From: Aquimarina algicola
GTDB lineage: Bacteria > Bacteroidota > Bacteroidia > Flavobacteriales > Flavobacteriaceae
NCBI RefSeq assembly: GCF_006443095.1
Contig: NZ_VFWZ01000001.1
Location: forward strand, 62,001-126,000
Reading direction: 5' to 3'
DNA: 64,000 nucleotides
Below are positions 36,362 through 45,285 of the stretch, one piece after another. The notes under the pieces were generated by a model, which saw only the letters and a list, made by a program, of their open reading frames with translations, was not told the DNA's origin and did no database searches. Each line of letters begins with the position of its first letter. Positions within the stretch are counted from its first letter, which is position 1. A program made the position numbers and the translations under genes.

Positions 36362-37312
36362 CTATTTTAGTATTTTGATGATTTGATCTGCTAACTCTTG
36401 ACCAATTCGATCTTGTGCTTCACCTGTAGCAGCTCCGATATGTGGAGTTAACGATACTTTGTTATTCATCAATACCTTGATAGATGGACTTGGCTCGTTT
36501 TCAAAAACATCAAGGCCTGCAAAACCAAGTTTTCCTTTTTCTAAAGCTTCAATTAACGCTACTTCGTCAATAACGCCACCTCGCGCAGCATTTACAATTC
36601 CAGCTCCTTCTTTCATCAATGCTATTTCTGTTTTACCAATAACATATTCTTTTTGTGCAGGAACGTGTAGTGTTATAAAATCAGCGGTTTTTAAAACCTC
36701 TTCTTTGCTTACTGTTTTCAGATTAAAATCTAGAGATTGACCATCAAAAAACTCTAAAGGAATATTTGCTTCTTCTATAAATGGATCATATGCAATAACT
36801 TTCATACCAACACCGATCGCTATTTTTGCAGTAGCTTGCCCTATACGTCCAATACCTATAATACCAAGAGTTTTTCCTCTTAACTCAATTCCTCCTGCAT
36901 AAGCCTTTTTCAGGTTTTTGAATTTACTATCTCCTTCTAACGGCATATTTCTATTGGCATCATGTAGAAAACGAACGCTACCATAAAGGTGTGCAAATAC
37001 TAACTCGGCTACTGATCCGGAAGAAGCAGCAGGAGTATTAATCACATGTAATCCTTTTTCTCTTGCGTATGCAACATCTATATTGTCCATTCCGACACCA
37101 CCACGACCTATAACTTTCAAACTAGAACAATTATCTATAATATCTGTTCTAACTTTGGTAGCGCTTCTTACTAAAAGTACCGAAATTTCATTTTCATTGA
37201 TGTAGTTTACGAGTTGATCTTGTGCAACGGTTGTAGTTAAAACTTCGAACCCTTCTTTTTCAAGGGCATCTATACCGCTTTTTGAAACTCCGTCGTTTGC
37301 TAATACTCTCAT
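36362..37312 (-). CDS. serA: D-3-phosphoglycerate dehydrogenase (short type)
   Basis: D-2-hydroxyacid dehydrogenase of 316 residues. The NAD-binding motif GIIGIGRIGQ sits near residue 150. The catalytic triad motifs are RGGVIDE (Arg), ENEPSP (Glu) and LTPHIGAATGEAQ (His). The position directly behind serC identifies it as phosphoglycerate dehydrogenase, the first step of serine synthesis. It lacks the C-terminal ACT domain, so it is the short form without the classical serine-binding module. It follows serC by 98 nt on the same strand. Confidence 0.88.
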   Translation of the reverse strand: MRVLANDGVSKSGIDALEKEGFEVLTTTVAQDQLVNYINENEISVLLVRSATKVRTDIIDNCSSLKVIGRGGVGMDNIDVAYAREKGLHVINTPAASSGSVAELVFAHLYGSVRFLHDANRNMPLEGDSKFKNLKKAYAGGIELRGKTLGIIGIGRIGQATAKIAIGVGMKVIAYDPFIEEANIPLEFFDGQSLDFNLKTVSKEEVLKTADFITLHVPAQKEYVIGKTEIALMKEGAGIVNAARGGVIDEVALIEALEKGKLGFAGLDVFENEPSPSIKVLMNNKVSLTPHIGAATGEAQDRIGQELADQIIKILK

Positions 37313-37410
37313 TTTTAAGTTTTAAATTGTAAGTGTTAAGTAGCAAATAGGCTATCCTTAACTATTATGGTTAAAATATTTTAAATGCTTCTAATCGAAC
37401 GAATCTTTGA

Positions 37411-38475
37411 TTATGCTTTTCTTTCTAGATCACTCATAACGTCTACAAGTGCAGCTACACTTTCTATAGTCATAGCATTATACATACTAGCTCTATAACC
37501 GCCAACACTTCTATGTCCGTTAATTCCATTGAGACCAGCTTCGGCACACATGGCATCAAAGGTTTCTTTTAAATCTTCATTTACCAAGGTAAATGTAGCA
37601 TTCATATTAGATCGATCTTCTTTTGCTGCAAATCCTTTTACCAGAGGGTTAACATCAATTTCTGAATAAATAAGTTTTGCTTTCTTTTCATTTAATTCTT
37701 CTATAGCAGGTATTCCTCCCAGTTTTTTTAGCCATCTCAATGTAAGCATTGAAGTATATACTGCAAATACAGGAGGGGTATTAAACATGCTTGCTTTGCT
37801 AATATGTACTTGATAATCTAACATTGACGGGATTTGACGCTCTATTTTACCAAGAATATCTTCTTTGATTACTACCAATGTTGTTCCTGCAGGGCCCATA
37901 TTTTTTTGTGCTCCTGCATAAATAAGATCAAACTTAGAAAAATCCAGTTGCCTAGAAAAGATATCACTACTCATATCACACACCAAAGGAGCATCAGAAA
38001 CAGGAAAATCTTTAATTTGAGTTCCAAAAATTGTATTGTTACTCGTACAATGAATATAATCCAAACCTTTAGGAATGTCGAATCCCTTTGGTATATAGTT
38101 AAAATTAGAATCTTTAGAAGACGCTAACTCAACAACTTCTCCAAAAAGGTTTGCTTCTTTTATTGCTTTTTCACTCCAGCTTCCGGTATTCAAATATCCT
38201 GCTTTTGTTTGAAGTAAATTATAAGCAGTCATCAAAAATTGAGTACTTGCACCACCTTGTAGAAAAAGTGCTTTATATCCTTTTCCTTCTAAGCCTAATA
38301 ATTCTAAAGCTAAACTTCTGGCTTCTTCCATAATATCTACAAAGTCCTTACTTCTGTGTGATATTTCAATTACAGAAAGCCCCGAATTATTATAATCTAA
38401 AATAGCTTGTGAAGCTTCTTTGAATACTTCTTGAGGTAAAATACAAGGTCCGGCGCTAAAATTATGCTTTTTCAT
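37411..38475 (-). CDS. serC: phosphoserine aminotransferase
   Basis: PLP enzyme of 354 residues converting 3-phosphohydroxypyruvate to phosphoserine. It starts KKHNFSAGPCILPQEV, the usual N-terminus of SerC. Other landmarks are GLSVIEISHRSKDF, FLQGGASTQFLM, and the PLP-lysine segment YAGAQKNMGPAGT. The C-terminal GINGHRSVGGYRASMYNAM is also diagnostic. Length is normal. It is the first gene of the serC-serA unit. An inverted repeat lies about 150 nt upstream. Confidence 0.95.
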   Translation of the reverse strand: MKKHNFSAGPCILPQEVFKEASQAILDYNNSGLSVIEISHRSKDFVDIMEEARSLALELLGLEGKGYKALFLQGGASTQFLMTAYNLLQTKAGYLNTGSWSEKAIKEANLFGEVVELASSKDSNFNYIPKGFDIPKGLDYIHCTSNNTIFGTQIKDFPVSDAPLVCDMSSDIFSRQLDFSKFDLIYAGAQKNMGPAGTTLVVIKEDILGKIERQIPSMLDYQVHISKASMFNTPPVFAVYTSMLTLRWLKKLGGIPAIEELNEKKAKLIYSEIDVNPLVKGFAAKEDRSNMNATFTLVNEDLKETFDAMCAEAGLNGINGHRSVGGYRASMYNAMTIESVAALVDVMSDLERKA

Positions 38476-38620
38476 GCGTAATATTTATTGTTTTTAGTAC
38501 CCACATAAAACTGTAAACAACTAAAACTAATTTCTTGTAAAGTGTATTAAAAAATGTTTTAATTGTTTCAATTTCATTAGTAGTTTGATTATTAAAATTA
38601 TTATGTTTTGTTTTTCCTTT

Positions 38621-38639
38621 ATGTACTTGATAAGTACAT
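38621..38639. repeat. inverted repeat upstream of serC
   Basis: ATGTACTT-GAT-AAGTACAT: eight-base perfect arms around three bases, 145 nt upstream of the serC start and 53 nt behind the acyl-CoA reductase gene. It has the size and symmetry of a dimeric repressor site, but no regulator is known for it. No T-run follows. Confidence 0.45.
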
Positions 38640-38691
38640 CACAAAGGTGCTAATAATCTAAAACATTTGTGTTGTGAAAATGATAAAATAT

Positions 38692-39753
38692 TTATTTAAT
38701 TTTTGATAAAAATTGAATAATATCAATGCCATCTGCATAATCTGTTAGCTTAGGCTTTTGAGTTGTTCCAAAATCAATATTTGTAGGTGTGATATTGTTA
38801 CCAACAATACATTGAATTTTTTCCTCATCTTTTTCTAATGTAGTTAATAATGTTTCTTTTGAGGTATATGTTTCGTAAAATAATGTTGCAATAGGAGAGG
38901 AGTAACTTTTATCTTCTTTTAGCATTAAAAAACCATTTTCTAGTAACTTGTAATTACTCATTAAATATACAGCTTTGTTATAATCATAATTGTTGGCATA
39001 TTTATTACCATTTATAATAATGTTAAATGGGTATATGGCTTCAAAAAACGAGTCAAAATTATATTGTTGGGGAACCATTAATTTTGATACATTACGACAA
39101 CCTAAGCCATAGTATCTAAAAATATCTTCGCCTAAAGCTTCAAGTTCTTCCCTAGTCTCAGTGCCTGTTAGTATTGCGACAGAATTTCGATTTTTTCTAA
39201 TGATATTTGGAACATTACCAAAATAATATTCGAAGTATCTGGCAGTATTATTACTTCCTGTAGCAATTATAGCATCAAAATCTTTGAAGTTTTCTTTTGT
39301 AAAAGTTATGCTCTCATTTAGCTCAGGTGCTATACTTACAAGGTATGAAGTAAGAAAAGGTAGTAATTGATCATCATTAGAAGATTGTTTGACCAGTACT
39401 TTACATCCTGATATCAATACACAAAGAAAATCATGAAAACCTACCAGCGGAATATTACCTGCCATCACGATTCCGATAGTTTTACATGGTATTGTATCTA
39501 ATTGATAAGAAGAGAGCCACTCTTTTAGATTTTTTTCCGATAATGCGTCTGCCCATTGTTCTATAGCAAAAACTACATTTTCTTTTGTAAACCAACCATT
39601 ATGATGTTCTGCTGTATTGATTTTCAGGATCATTTCATCAAAAAAATCATCATTATATAAAACAGTATTAACTTTCTCATAACCAGTAGATTTAAACTGT
39701 TTTAAGAACTTTCCTAACTCTACAAAAGCTTTAATTCGATTATTTAATAGCAT
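38692..39753 (-). CDS. LuxC-type acyl-CoA reductase (short form)
   Basis: NADPH-dependent acyl-CoA reductase family protein (LuxC, PF05893), 353 residues, shorter than LuxC of luminous bacteria but usual in Bacteroidota. It contains GIVMAGNIPLVGFHDFL, a coenzyme-binding segment, VKQSSNDDQLLPFL, ATGSNNTARYFEYYFG and the active-site YGLGCRNVSKLM with Cys219. No luxAB or luxD genes are near, so it is not part of a light system; aldehyde formation from an acyl-CoA is the family expectation. It is divergent from a ferredoxin gene, with overlapping promoters, a pairing often seen in Flavobacteriia. Confidence 0.85.
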   Translation of the reverse strand: MLLNNRIKAFVELGKFLKQFKSTGYEKVNTVLYNDDFFDEMILKINTAEHHNGWFTKENVVFAIEQWADALSEKNLKEWLSSYQLDTIPCKTIGIVMAGNIPLVGFHDFLCVLISGCKVLVKQSSNDDQLLPFLTSYLVSIAPELNESITFTKENFKDFDAIIATGSNNTARYFEYYFGNVPNIIRKNRNSVAILTGTETREELEALGEDIFRYYGLGCRNVSKLMVPQQYNFDSFFEAIYPFNIIINGNKYANNYDYNKAVYLMSNYKLLENGFLMLKEDKSYSSPIATLFYETYTSKETLLTTLEKDEEKIQCIVGNNITPTNIDFGTTQKPKLTDYADGIDIIQFLSKIK

Positions 39754-39759
39754 TTCTTA

Positions 39760-39791
39760 TTTGTTTATCACTAGTTTAGGCGTTATTTTTG
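39760..39791 (+). promoter_or_regulatory. promoter of the ferredoxin gene
   Basis: TTTG (39760-39763), a 20-nt spacer and TATTTTTG (39784-39791) match the Bacteroidota consensus TTTG-N19/20-TAnnTTTG completely. The predicted start of transcription lies 20 nt or so before the ferredoxin ATG at 39819. This is the best promoter match I found in the window. Confidence 0.65.
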
Positions 39792-39796
39792 TGTTG

Positions 39797-39825
39797 CAAA
39801 TTTAGAATAAAAAAAGCTATGGCAA
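39797..39825 (-). promoter_or_regulatory. promoter of the acyl-CoA reductase gene
   Basis: On the minus strand, TTG (39825-39823) is followed after 18 nt by TAAATTTG (39804-39797), an exact -7 match. The leader to the ATG at 39753 would be about 35 nt. It overlaps the first codons of the ferredoxin gene and faces the plus-strand promoter, so the two cannot easily fire at the same time. Confidence 0.42.
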
Positions 39826-40166
39826 TTATAATAACAGATGAATGCATAAATTGTGGTGCATGTGAGCCTGAGTGCCCAAACACTGCAATCTATGAAGGAG
39901 CGGATGATTGGAGATATTCTGATGGTACAGACCTTGAAGGTGATGTCATCCTTCCTGGAGGGAAAGGCGTAAATGCAGACGAAGCTCAAGAGCCTATAAG
40001 TGATGAAATCTATTATATTGTACCGGATAAATGTACAGAATGTCAAGGTTTTCATGAAGAACCTCAATGCGCAGCGGTTTGTCCTGTAGACTGTTGTGTT
40101 CCTGATGAAGATATTGTAGAAACTGAAGAATTTCTTTTACAAAAACAAGCATTTATGCATAAATAA
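39819..40166 (+). CDS. 4Fe-4S dicluster ferredoxin
   Basis: A 115-residue ferredoxin from the ATG at 39819; a TTG ten codons upstream is unlikely. Cluster I ligands are in [13 protein letters not shown] near residue 9. Cluster II ligands are in [22 protein letters not shown] near the end (written here by landmarks CTEC and CAAVCP), with the eight-residue insert typical of YfhL-like and Azotobacter-type 2[4Fe-4S] ferredoxins. A cytosolic electron carrier; its redox partner could be the divergent acyl-CoA reductase, but that enzyme family uses NADPH. It is followed by a perfect palindromic terminator. Confidence 0.92.
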   Translation: MAIIITDECINCGACEPECPNTAIYEGADDWRYSDGTDLEGDVILPGGKGVNADEAQEPISDEIYYIVPDKCTECQGFHEEPQCAAVCPVDCCVPDEDIVETEEFLLQKQAFMHK

Positions 40167-40196
40167 AGAATACTCTTTAATTTTCTATTATAAAAT

Positions 40197-40224
40197 AAAA
40201 CCTGTCGATCGACAGGTTTTTTTA
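40197..40224 (+). terminator. rho-independent terminator of the ferredoxin gene
   Basis: Perfect palindrome AAAACCTGTCGA/TCGACAGGTTTT at 40197-40220 followed by Ts. The A-run on the other side would also allow action on the minus strand. Confidence 0.85.
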
Positions 40225-40287
40225 TGGTCATTTTTTAAATTTTAGTATTTTCGCTCCATAATATAACCTCAAATCTTAACATAAATT

Positions 40288-40911
40288 ATGAAAAAGCTTT
40301 TTATATTAATTTTTTGTATTGCTTTATCTTCAGTTTCTTATAGTCAATATCGATGGGAAGTTTCTGCTGGAGCGACTTATTCTACACTTAATCTTGATAA
40401 TGTTGATACTAGCGGAAAAGCCGGTTTTTTTATCAATGCCGGATATGGTTATGTTTTAGGATATAGAGCCAAAACGAGTATTGTTTTTTCATTAGATCTT
40501 TTGCAAAGAAAAAGTGAAATTTCTGAAACAAATGCTTTTTTTAATAATGGAGATGAAATTAGTACACTTCAAGTAGGACTTACTCCAAAGTTTAGATACT
40601 TATTTGGTAGTGGAAAAGATAGATTTAGAGCCTTTATAAATGTAGGGCCTTCTTTTAGAGTGAATACAAACTTTGAAGTAGGAGGTGTAGAGTTAGAAGA
40701 TGAAGCCTATGAGAAGTTAGTTATTGGCGGAGTGTATGGTGCAGGATTTTCTCAGATGATTGGAGAGATGTTTGATATTATGGCAGAAGTTGGGGTTATG
40801 AACGATTTTGTAGATAATTTTAGTGATGATGTTATCACCGGTGGAAGTAAATTTTTTGATATTTATGCCAGAGTTGGTATTCGATTCAGAATTTATGATG
40901 CCAGAAGATAA
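40288..40911 (+). CDS. outer membrane beta-barrel protein
   Basis: A 207-residue exported protein; the signal peptide ends near SVSYSQ. The mature part starts RWEVSAGATYSTLNLDN and continues with alternating strands such as AGFFINAGYGYVLGYR and FRYLFGSGKDRFRAFINVGPS. The last strand ends YARVGIRFRIYDARR. Pattern and length fit an eight- to ten-stranded PorT-type barrel. It has its own probable promoter (TATTTTCG at 40246-40253) and a terminator. Function unknown. Confidence 0.82.
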   Translation: MKKLFILIFCIALSSVSYSQYRWEVSAGATYSTLNLDNVDTSGKAGFFINAGYGYVLGYRAKTSIVFSLDLLQRKSEISETNAFFNNGDEISTLQVGLTPKFRYLFGSGKDRFRAFINVGPSFRVNTNFEVGGVELEDEAYEKLVIGGVYGAGFSQMIGEMFDIMAEVGVMNDFVDNFSDDVITGGSKFFDIYARVGIRFRIYDARR

Positions 40912-40935
40912 CTTTTAAAATACTTTTCTTAAAAT

Positions 40936-40967
40936 AAAAAAAATCTGGTGAAAGCCAGATTTTTTAT
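40936..40967. terminator. bidirectional terminator
   Basis: Stem AAATCTGG (40941-40948) and CCAGATTT (40955-40962) with a 6-nt loop, flanked by As on the left and Ts on the right. It lies between the convergent barrel gene and the 120-residue hypothetical gene and can serve both. Confidence 0.8.
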
Positions 40968-40995
40968 TCTTAATATTTCCTTTGTATCATTTGCT

Positions 40996-41358
40996 TTAGT
41001 AAGCCATTAGAGCATCTCTGTATTCTCTTAAGTCAGAAATATTAGTTCTGTTTTTAAGACTCTTTGTTAACGAAACCAAATATTTAAGACTTTCTATTGG
41101 GTCAACTTTAGATTCACTATCAGAAACATCTTCTTCATCTATAGGTTCATCATCAGGAATTGGAATAAGAAAAGAGTCATTTTCTTCTATATGCTCATAT
41201 GTGAATCTAAGTACTTTTACAACCAAAGGAATTTCTTCTTCTAAGGCAAATGATCTCAACTTTTTAAGATCATCTATCAATGTATCTGTATTAATGCCTG
41301 TTGCGTCTAGGTCTTGTACTATTTTGTCTACTAATTCGATTGCTTTTTTATTTTCCAA
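40996..41358 (-). CDS. hypothetical acidic helical protein
   Basis: A 120-residue cytosolic protein. It opens MENKKAIELVDKIVQDLDATG, is helical, and holds an acidic stretch DDEPIDEEDVSDSES in the middle. No domain is recognised. Codon use and isolation between a terminator and an intergenic space support a real gene. Function unknown. Confidence 0.62.
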   Translation of the reverse strand: MENKKAIELVDKIVQDLDATGINTDTLIDDLKKLRSFALEEEIPLVVKVLRFTYEHIEENDSFLIPIPDDEPIDEEDVSDSESKVDPIESLKYLVSLTKSLKNRTNISDLREYRDALMAY

Positions 41359-41734
41359 AAGAGTAAAATTATATGGATGATTAATTTCTTATGACTACAA
41401 ATTTAATTTTTTCAGAATTTATGAGGAATCAATTATGCTTTTTATTTATCATTTTGAAAATATTTTTTCTTTTAGCGTTATTTAACAAATATTAACAAAA
41501 ACGATTAATTTATTGTTTTTCAATAGTTTAAAGGGGTTTATCTAAAGAAATACTACTAATCCAGCTAAAGTTTGAGGTAAAACCGTAACCACATATGCAT
41601 CAATCCTCTTTATCTTTGAAATGTATTCCAATTACAATTTTTCCCTTACTTTTTTTGTTTTCCCCAACACTTACCTCCTTAGTTCTAAGGAGGTAAGTTC
41701 TTCTTAGGGGGTTCCTTAATTAAAAATCTATAAT
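41359..41734. other. 376-nt gene-free stretch
   Basis: Space between the hypothetical gene start and the alpha-amylase gene end, both on the minus strand. It holds a strong hairpin at 41669-41698. Two tiny frames (24 and 33 codons, plus strand) lack supporting signals and are not called. Confidence 0.6.
41669..41698. repeat. strong hairpin carrying AAGGAGGT and its complement
   Basis: Perfect 14-bp arms ACTTACCTCCTTAG (41669-41682) and CTAAGGAGGTAAGT (41685-41698) around two bases, 37 nt behind the amylase stop. No T-run follows on the minus strand, so it is not a standard terminator. The arms contain a full Shine-Dalgarno sequence and its complement, unexpected in a phylum that hardly uses them. 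Confidence 0.75.
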
Positions 41735-43450
41735 CTATTGTATAGTTTTTTCCTCAAGAAGTACAATATCATATTCTGTATCAAATTCTATTGTACCATT
41801 AATTACTTTTGATTCTGTATCCGAGTATTTATCAGCAAGAATTGTTCCATTTGCAAATATACTACCCACATTTAGCGACTTTTTGCCTTTAGGCAGTTCT
41901 AAGCCAACAATTACTTTATCAGAGTATCCTTTTTTAGTATATGATCTCGAAAATGTATATGGGGTTTTAGTGATCATTTTGTGTTTTCCGGCACCAATTG
42001 ATGGGTGGTATTTTCTAAACATTCCAAGTTTTTGCCAATGTCTTAAAAGCGTTTTTGTAGTATCATTTTCTTTGATATCTTGCCAGTTCATAGGAGATCT
42101 TAATGTTGCATCTCCTTGCGTTCCTTCTATTACAAGAGATCTTGCTGATTCGTCTCCGTAATAAATCTGGGATATCCCCGGAGTTAACAATAACTTGGTA
42201 GCTGATTCATATGTTTTTTCTCTTTTCTTATCAAAAGGAGAACCATCATCATGAGAACTTACATAATTCATTACACCTTTTCCGATCAAACTTGTATGTA
42301 ATATTTGACTGTATTTACTAAAAAGAGTTTCAAAATCATTTTCTTTGGCATCGCTTTTGAATTGAAAATTAATCATATTGTCAAATCCTTTTGCAAAATA
42401 ATCAACCTTACGATCTCCAAAATCATAAAATCGTTTGCCATTAATATAATATCCATATAATTCACCGATGATATAAAAATCATTATCATCTAGTATTTTA
42501 TTTGGATTTTTGGATTTCCATTGAGCAAACGCTAATTTGGCTTGTTCTGCTAAAACATTCCAGGCATCTTCTTCTACATGTTTTACAGTATCGACACGAT
42601 ACCCATCAATCCCTAATTCTCTAACATAATCGGTTAACCATTTGATAATATAATTTCGTGGTGTTCTCTTTAGGCCTGTTTTTGTGAAAAAAACATCTAT
42701 TTCTGCTAATTCTATTTCAAGTCGTCCTTCTTTTTTCCATTTTGTGATTAGATGTTTGGGGAGTTCTACTTCTTCTTCGCTTTCGGTTTTTATATCAGGT
42801 AAATTTTCTACTAGAGTACAACTTACAGCAGTTTCATAGTCTTTGTATGTGCATTTGGGTTTCGTTCGAACCCAATTATTAGGCCATACGGGATCCTGTT
42901 CTGTAACAGGACCAGTGTGATTAAGTACAACATCCATAAGAATTCTAATTCCGTTTTTGTGGGCAACCTCTACAAGTTGTTGCAACTCTTTATAAGTTCC
43001 AAAATTTGGATCTATTTTTGTCCAGTCTTTTGCCCAATATCCATGAAAAGCATAAGTGTTTCCAGTACCTTCATCGACACTACCATGTATTTGTTCTACA
43101 ACAGGATTAAACCAAATTGCATTAATCCCTAGATTGTTAAAATACCCACTTTCTATTTTTTGAATGATTCCTTTCAAATCTCCCCCTTCAAATCCACGAA
43201 GTATTCCAGTTTCCTGATTTCTACTAAGAAGATTGTCATTTGTTTGATCACCATTATAGAATCTATCTGTGAGTAAAAAGTACACATTTGCTCCTTCCCA
43301 TACAAAAGGAGTTTTTTCTGAAGATTCAGGAGTTGTAATCTCGGTTTTTTGATCTTTGTCAGATGGTTTTTTGGTAGCATCAGACTCTTTTTTGCATGAA
43401 ATAATTGTGCAGAAAAATAAGAGAATAATTAATCTTGTAGTTGTTCCCAT
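41735..43450 (-). CDS. GH13 alpha-amylase lipoprotein
   Basis: A 571-residue alpha-amylase-type glycoside hydrolase with lipobox IISC (Cys19) and a Lys/Ser/Thr-rich linker to about residue 48. GH13 regions are DVVLNH (173-178), GYRVDTVKH (283-291, nucleophile Asp287), GEL with acid/base Glu330, and the transition-state His-Asp in SSHDDG (400-401). A C-terminal beta domain follows. It acts outside the inner membrane on starch-like glucans, or produces maltodextrins. An insert of about 60 residues (200-260) rich in Cys, Lys and Glu is unusual in length for a bacterial amylase. It is a lone gene, divergent from menA; no SusCD or other starch-utilisation genes are adjacent. Confidence 0.9.
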   Translation of the reverse strand: MGTTTRLIILLFFCTIISCKKESDATKKPSDKDQKTEITTPESSEKTPFVWEGANVYFLLTDRFYNGDQTNDNLLSRNQETGILRGFEGGDLKGIIQKIESGYFNNLGINAIWFNPVVEQIHGSVDEGTGNTYAFHGYWAKDWTKIDPNFGTYKELQQLVEVAHKNGIRILMDVVLNHTGPVTEQDPVWPNNWVRTKPKCTYKDYETAVSCTLVENLPDIKTESEEEVELPKHLITKWKKEGRLEIELAEIDVFFTKTGLKRTPRNYIIKWLTDYVRELGIDGYRVDTVKHVEEDAWNVLAEQAKLAFAQWKSKNPNKILDDNDFYIIGELYGYYINGKRFYDFGDRKVDYFAKGFDNMINFQFKSDAKENDFETLFSKYSQILHTSLIGKGVMNYVSSHDDGSPFDKKREKTYESATKLLLTPGISQIYYGDESARSLVIEGTQGDATLRSPMNWQDIKENDTTKTLLRHWQKLGMFRKYHPSIGAGKHKMITKTPYTFSRSYTKKGYSDKVIVGLELPKGKKSLNVGSIFANGTILADKYSDTESKVINGTIEFDTEYDIVLLEEKTIQ

Positions 43451-43611
43451 AATTGTTTAGTGATTTAAAAGTGCTAATCTATAAAAAGTCTTTAAAGAAG
43501 AAAAAGGAGACAAACTACATTACTCAGAAATTATGAATTCGTTATAATTTATATCTAAATAGATTTATTTTTTTAATAAAATACCGTTCCTTTGGGTCAA
43601 AAAGTAAAATA

Positions 43612-44511
43612 ATGAGTAAAGTAAAAGCTTGGATCTCTGCGGCCCGTTTGCGTACGTTACCACTATCGGTGTCTGGAATTATAGTTGGATCTGTGCTCGG
43701 AAGTGAAAATTTTTTGAAAACTTCAATCTTTTGGCTAGCGATCCTCACCACTCTTGGATTACAAATATTATCAAACTTTGCAAATGATTACGGCGATGGA
43801 GTAAAAGGAACAGATAACGAAGATAGAGTTGGCCCCGAAAGAGCATTACAAAGTGGTATCATTTCTAAAAAAGAAATGTTTCTGGGGATTAGTGTTACTG
43901 CTGTATTAACTATGATTATAGCAATATCACTCATTTATGTATCGTTTGGAAAAGAACAGTTTTTATACTCATTATTCTTCTTTATCCTTGGTTTGGCAGC
44001 AATCATTTCTGCCATAAAATATACAATGGGTACATCTGCATATGGATACAGAGGATTGGGAGATATATTTGTATTTATTTTTTTTGGTTTAGTAAGTGTT
44101 GTTGGGTGTTACTTTTTGTTTGTAAAACAACTTAGATTTGAGGTTTTTTTACCTGCTATTACGATTGGCTTATTAAGCACAGCAGTACTTAACCTTAATA
44201 ATATGAGAGATCATAAAGGAGATAAAAAGTCTGGAAAAAATACGCTTGTGGTAAAATTAGGGCTTCAAAAAGCTAGGATATACCATTTTTGTATATTATT
44301 TATGGCAATGTTTTCGATATTAATATACACTTATTTAACCTATTCTCGAATTACAAATTATGTATATATAGTAGCATTTATACCTATTGTGATGCATATT
44401 GTTAAAGTAAAAAAAACAAAAGAAGCAAAAGCGCTAGATCCGGAACTCAAAAAAATAGCATTGACAACATTTTTGATAGCAATTTTATTCAGTCTAGGAC
44501 AGATTTTATAA
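43612..44511 (+). CDS. menA: 1,4-dihydroxy-2-naphthoate prenyltransferase
   Basis: UbiA-family membrane prenyltransferase (299 residues) that attaches the polyprenyl chain to 1,4-dihydroxy-2-naphthoate in menaquinone synthesis. Eight to nine membrane helices are expected. The first Asp-rich motif reads NFANDYGDGVKGTDNED, and the second LNNMRDHKGDKKSGKNT. Family start KAWISAARLRTLPLSVSG is clear. It opens a plus-strand run with a metal-dependent hydrolase, menC, a CPBP protein and menE, so the assignment to menaquinone and not ubiquinone is secure. Confidence 0.93.
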   Translation: MSKVKAWISAARLRTLPLSVSGIIVGSVLGSENFLKTSIFWLAILTTLGLQILSNFANDYGDGVKGTDNEDRVGPERALQSGIISKKEMFLGISVTAVLTMIIAISLIYVSFGKEQFLYSLFFFILGLAAIISAIKYTMGTSAYGYRGLGDIFVFIFFGLVSVVGCYFLFVKQLRFEVFLPAITIGLLSTAVLNLNNMRDHKGDKKSGKNTLVVKLGLQKARIYHFCILFMAMFSILIYTYLTYSRITNYVYIVAFIPIVMHIVKVKKTKEAKALDPELKKIALTTFLIAILFSLGQIL

Positions 44512-44604
44512 TTTAGTAACTAAGACTATATTATATTAATTTCAAGTCAGGAATCATTCATTCATAACAAAATATCTTAACATAAACCAAAAGAACTCAG
44601 AAAT

Positions 44605-45285
44605 ATGAAAATCACATTTTATGGTCAGAATACACTCTTAATTCAAATTGATAATACAATTGTTCTGGTAGATCCATTTATTTCTGGCAATCCTCTTTCA
44701 AAGGATAGTATTGATATTAGTACTATCAAAGCCGATTATATTTTACTTACTCATGCGCATCAAGATCATGTTTTGGATGCAGAAGCTATTGCAAAAAATA
44801 ATAACGCAATTATTGTATCAAATTATGAAATCGCTATGTATTATCAAAAACGCGGTATAGAAGTTCATCCTATGAATCATGGAGGAACATGGGGGTTTGA
44901 TTTTGGAAAAGTAAAATACGTTAATGCAATACATACAAGTAGCTTTGAAGATGGAACTTATGGAGGGCAACCAGGAGGATTTATTATCGAAGGAGAACAT
45001 AAAACGATTTATATTGCAGGAGATACAGCTTTAACAATGGATATGAAGCTGATCCCTCTATCTCACACTTTGGATTTGGCAATTCTGCCCATTGGAGATA
45101 ATTTTACAATGGGAATAGATGATGCAATTATAGCAAGTGATTTTGTAGAGTGCGATAAAATTCTAGGCGTTCATTATGATACTTTTGGGTATATAGAAAT
45201 TGATCATGATGAAGCCAAAAAGAAGTTTTTTGAAAAAAACAAAGATCTGATGCTTCTTAATATTGGAGAAAGTATAGAACTATAA
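44605..45285 (+). CDS. UPF0173-type metal-dependent hydrolase
   Basis: A 226-residue metallo-beta-lactamase-fold protein of the UPF0173 family. It shows the LTHAHQDHVLDAEA zinc motif, then VHPMNHGG, AIHTSSF and IYIAGDTALTMDM, and ends with LGVHYDTFGYIEID. No signal peptide. The substrate is unknown. It sits between menA and menC; its stop overlaps the start of menC by one base (TAATG), so it is translated together with it. In Flavobacteriia this gene is often found in this place, but a role in menaquinone synthesis is not established. Confidence 0.9.
   Translation: MKITFYGQNTLLIQIDNTIVLVDPFISGNPLSKDSIDISTIKADYILLTHAHQDHVLDAEAIAKNNNAIIVSNYEIAMYYQKRGIEVHPMNHGGTWGFDFGKVKYVNAIHTSSFEDGTYGGQPGGFIIEGEHKTIYIAGDTALTMDMKLIPLSHTLDLAILPIGDNFTMGIDDAIIASDFVECDKILGVHYDTFGYIEIDHDEAKKKFFEKNKDLMLLNIGESIEL

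Noticed and set aside
38692..39753. LuxC-type gene as a sign of bioluminescence
   Set aside because: No luxA, luxB, luxD or luxE is near, and short LuxC homologues are widespread in non-luminous Bacteroidota.
41596..41697. 33-codon plus-strand frame in the gap behind the amylase
   Set aside because: Its end runs through the hairpin, no start signal precedes it, and the composition is not protein-like.
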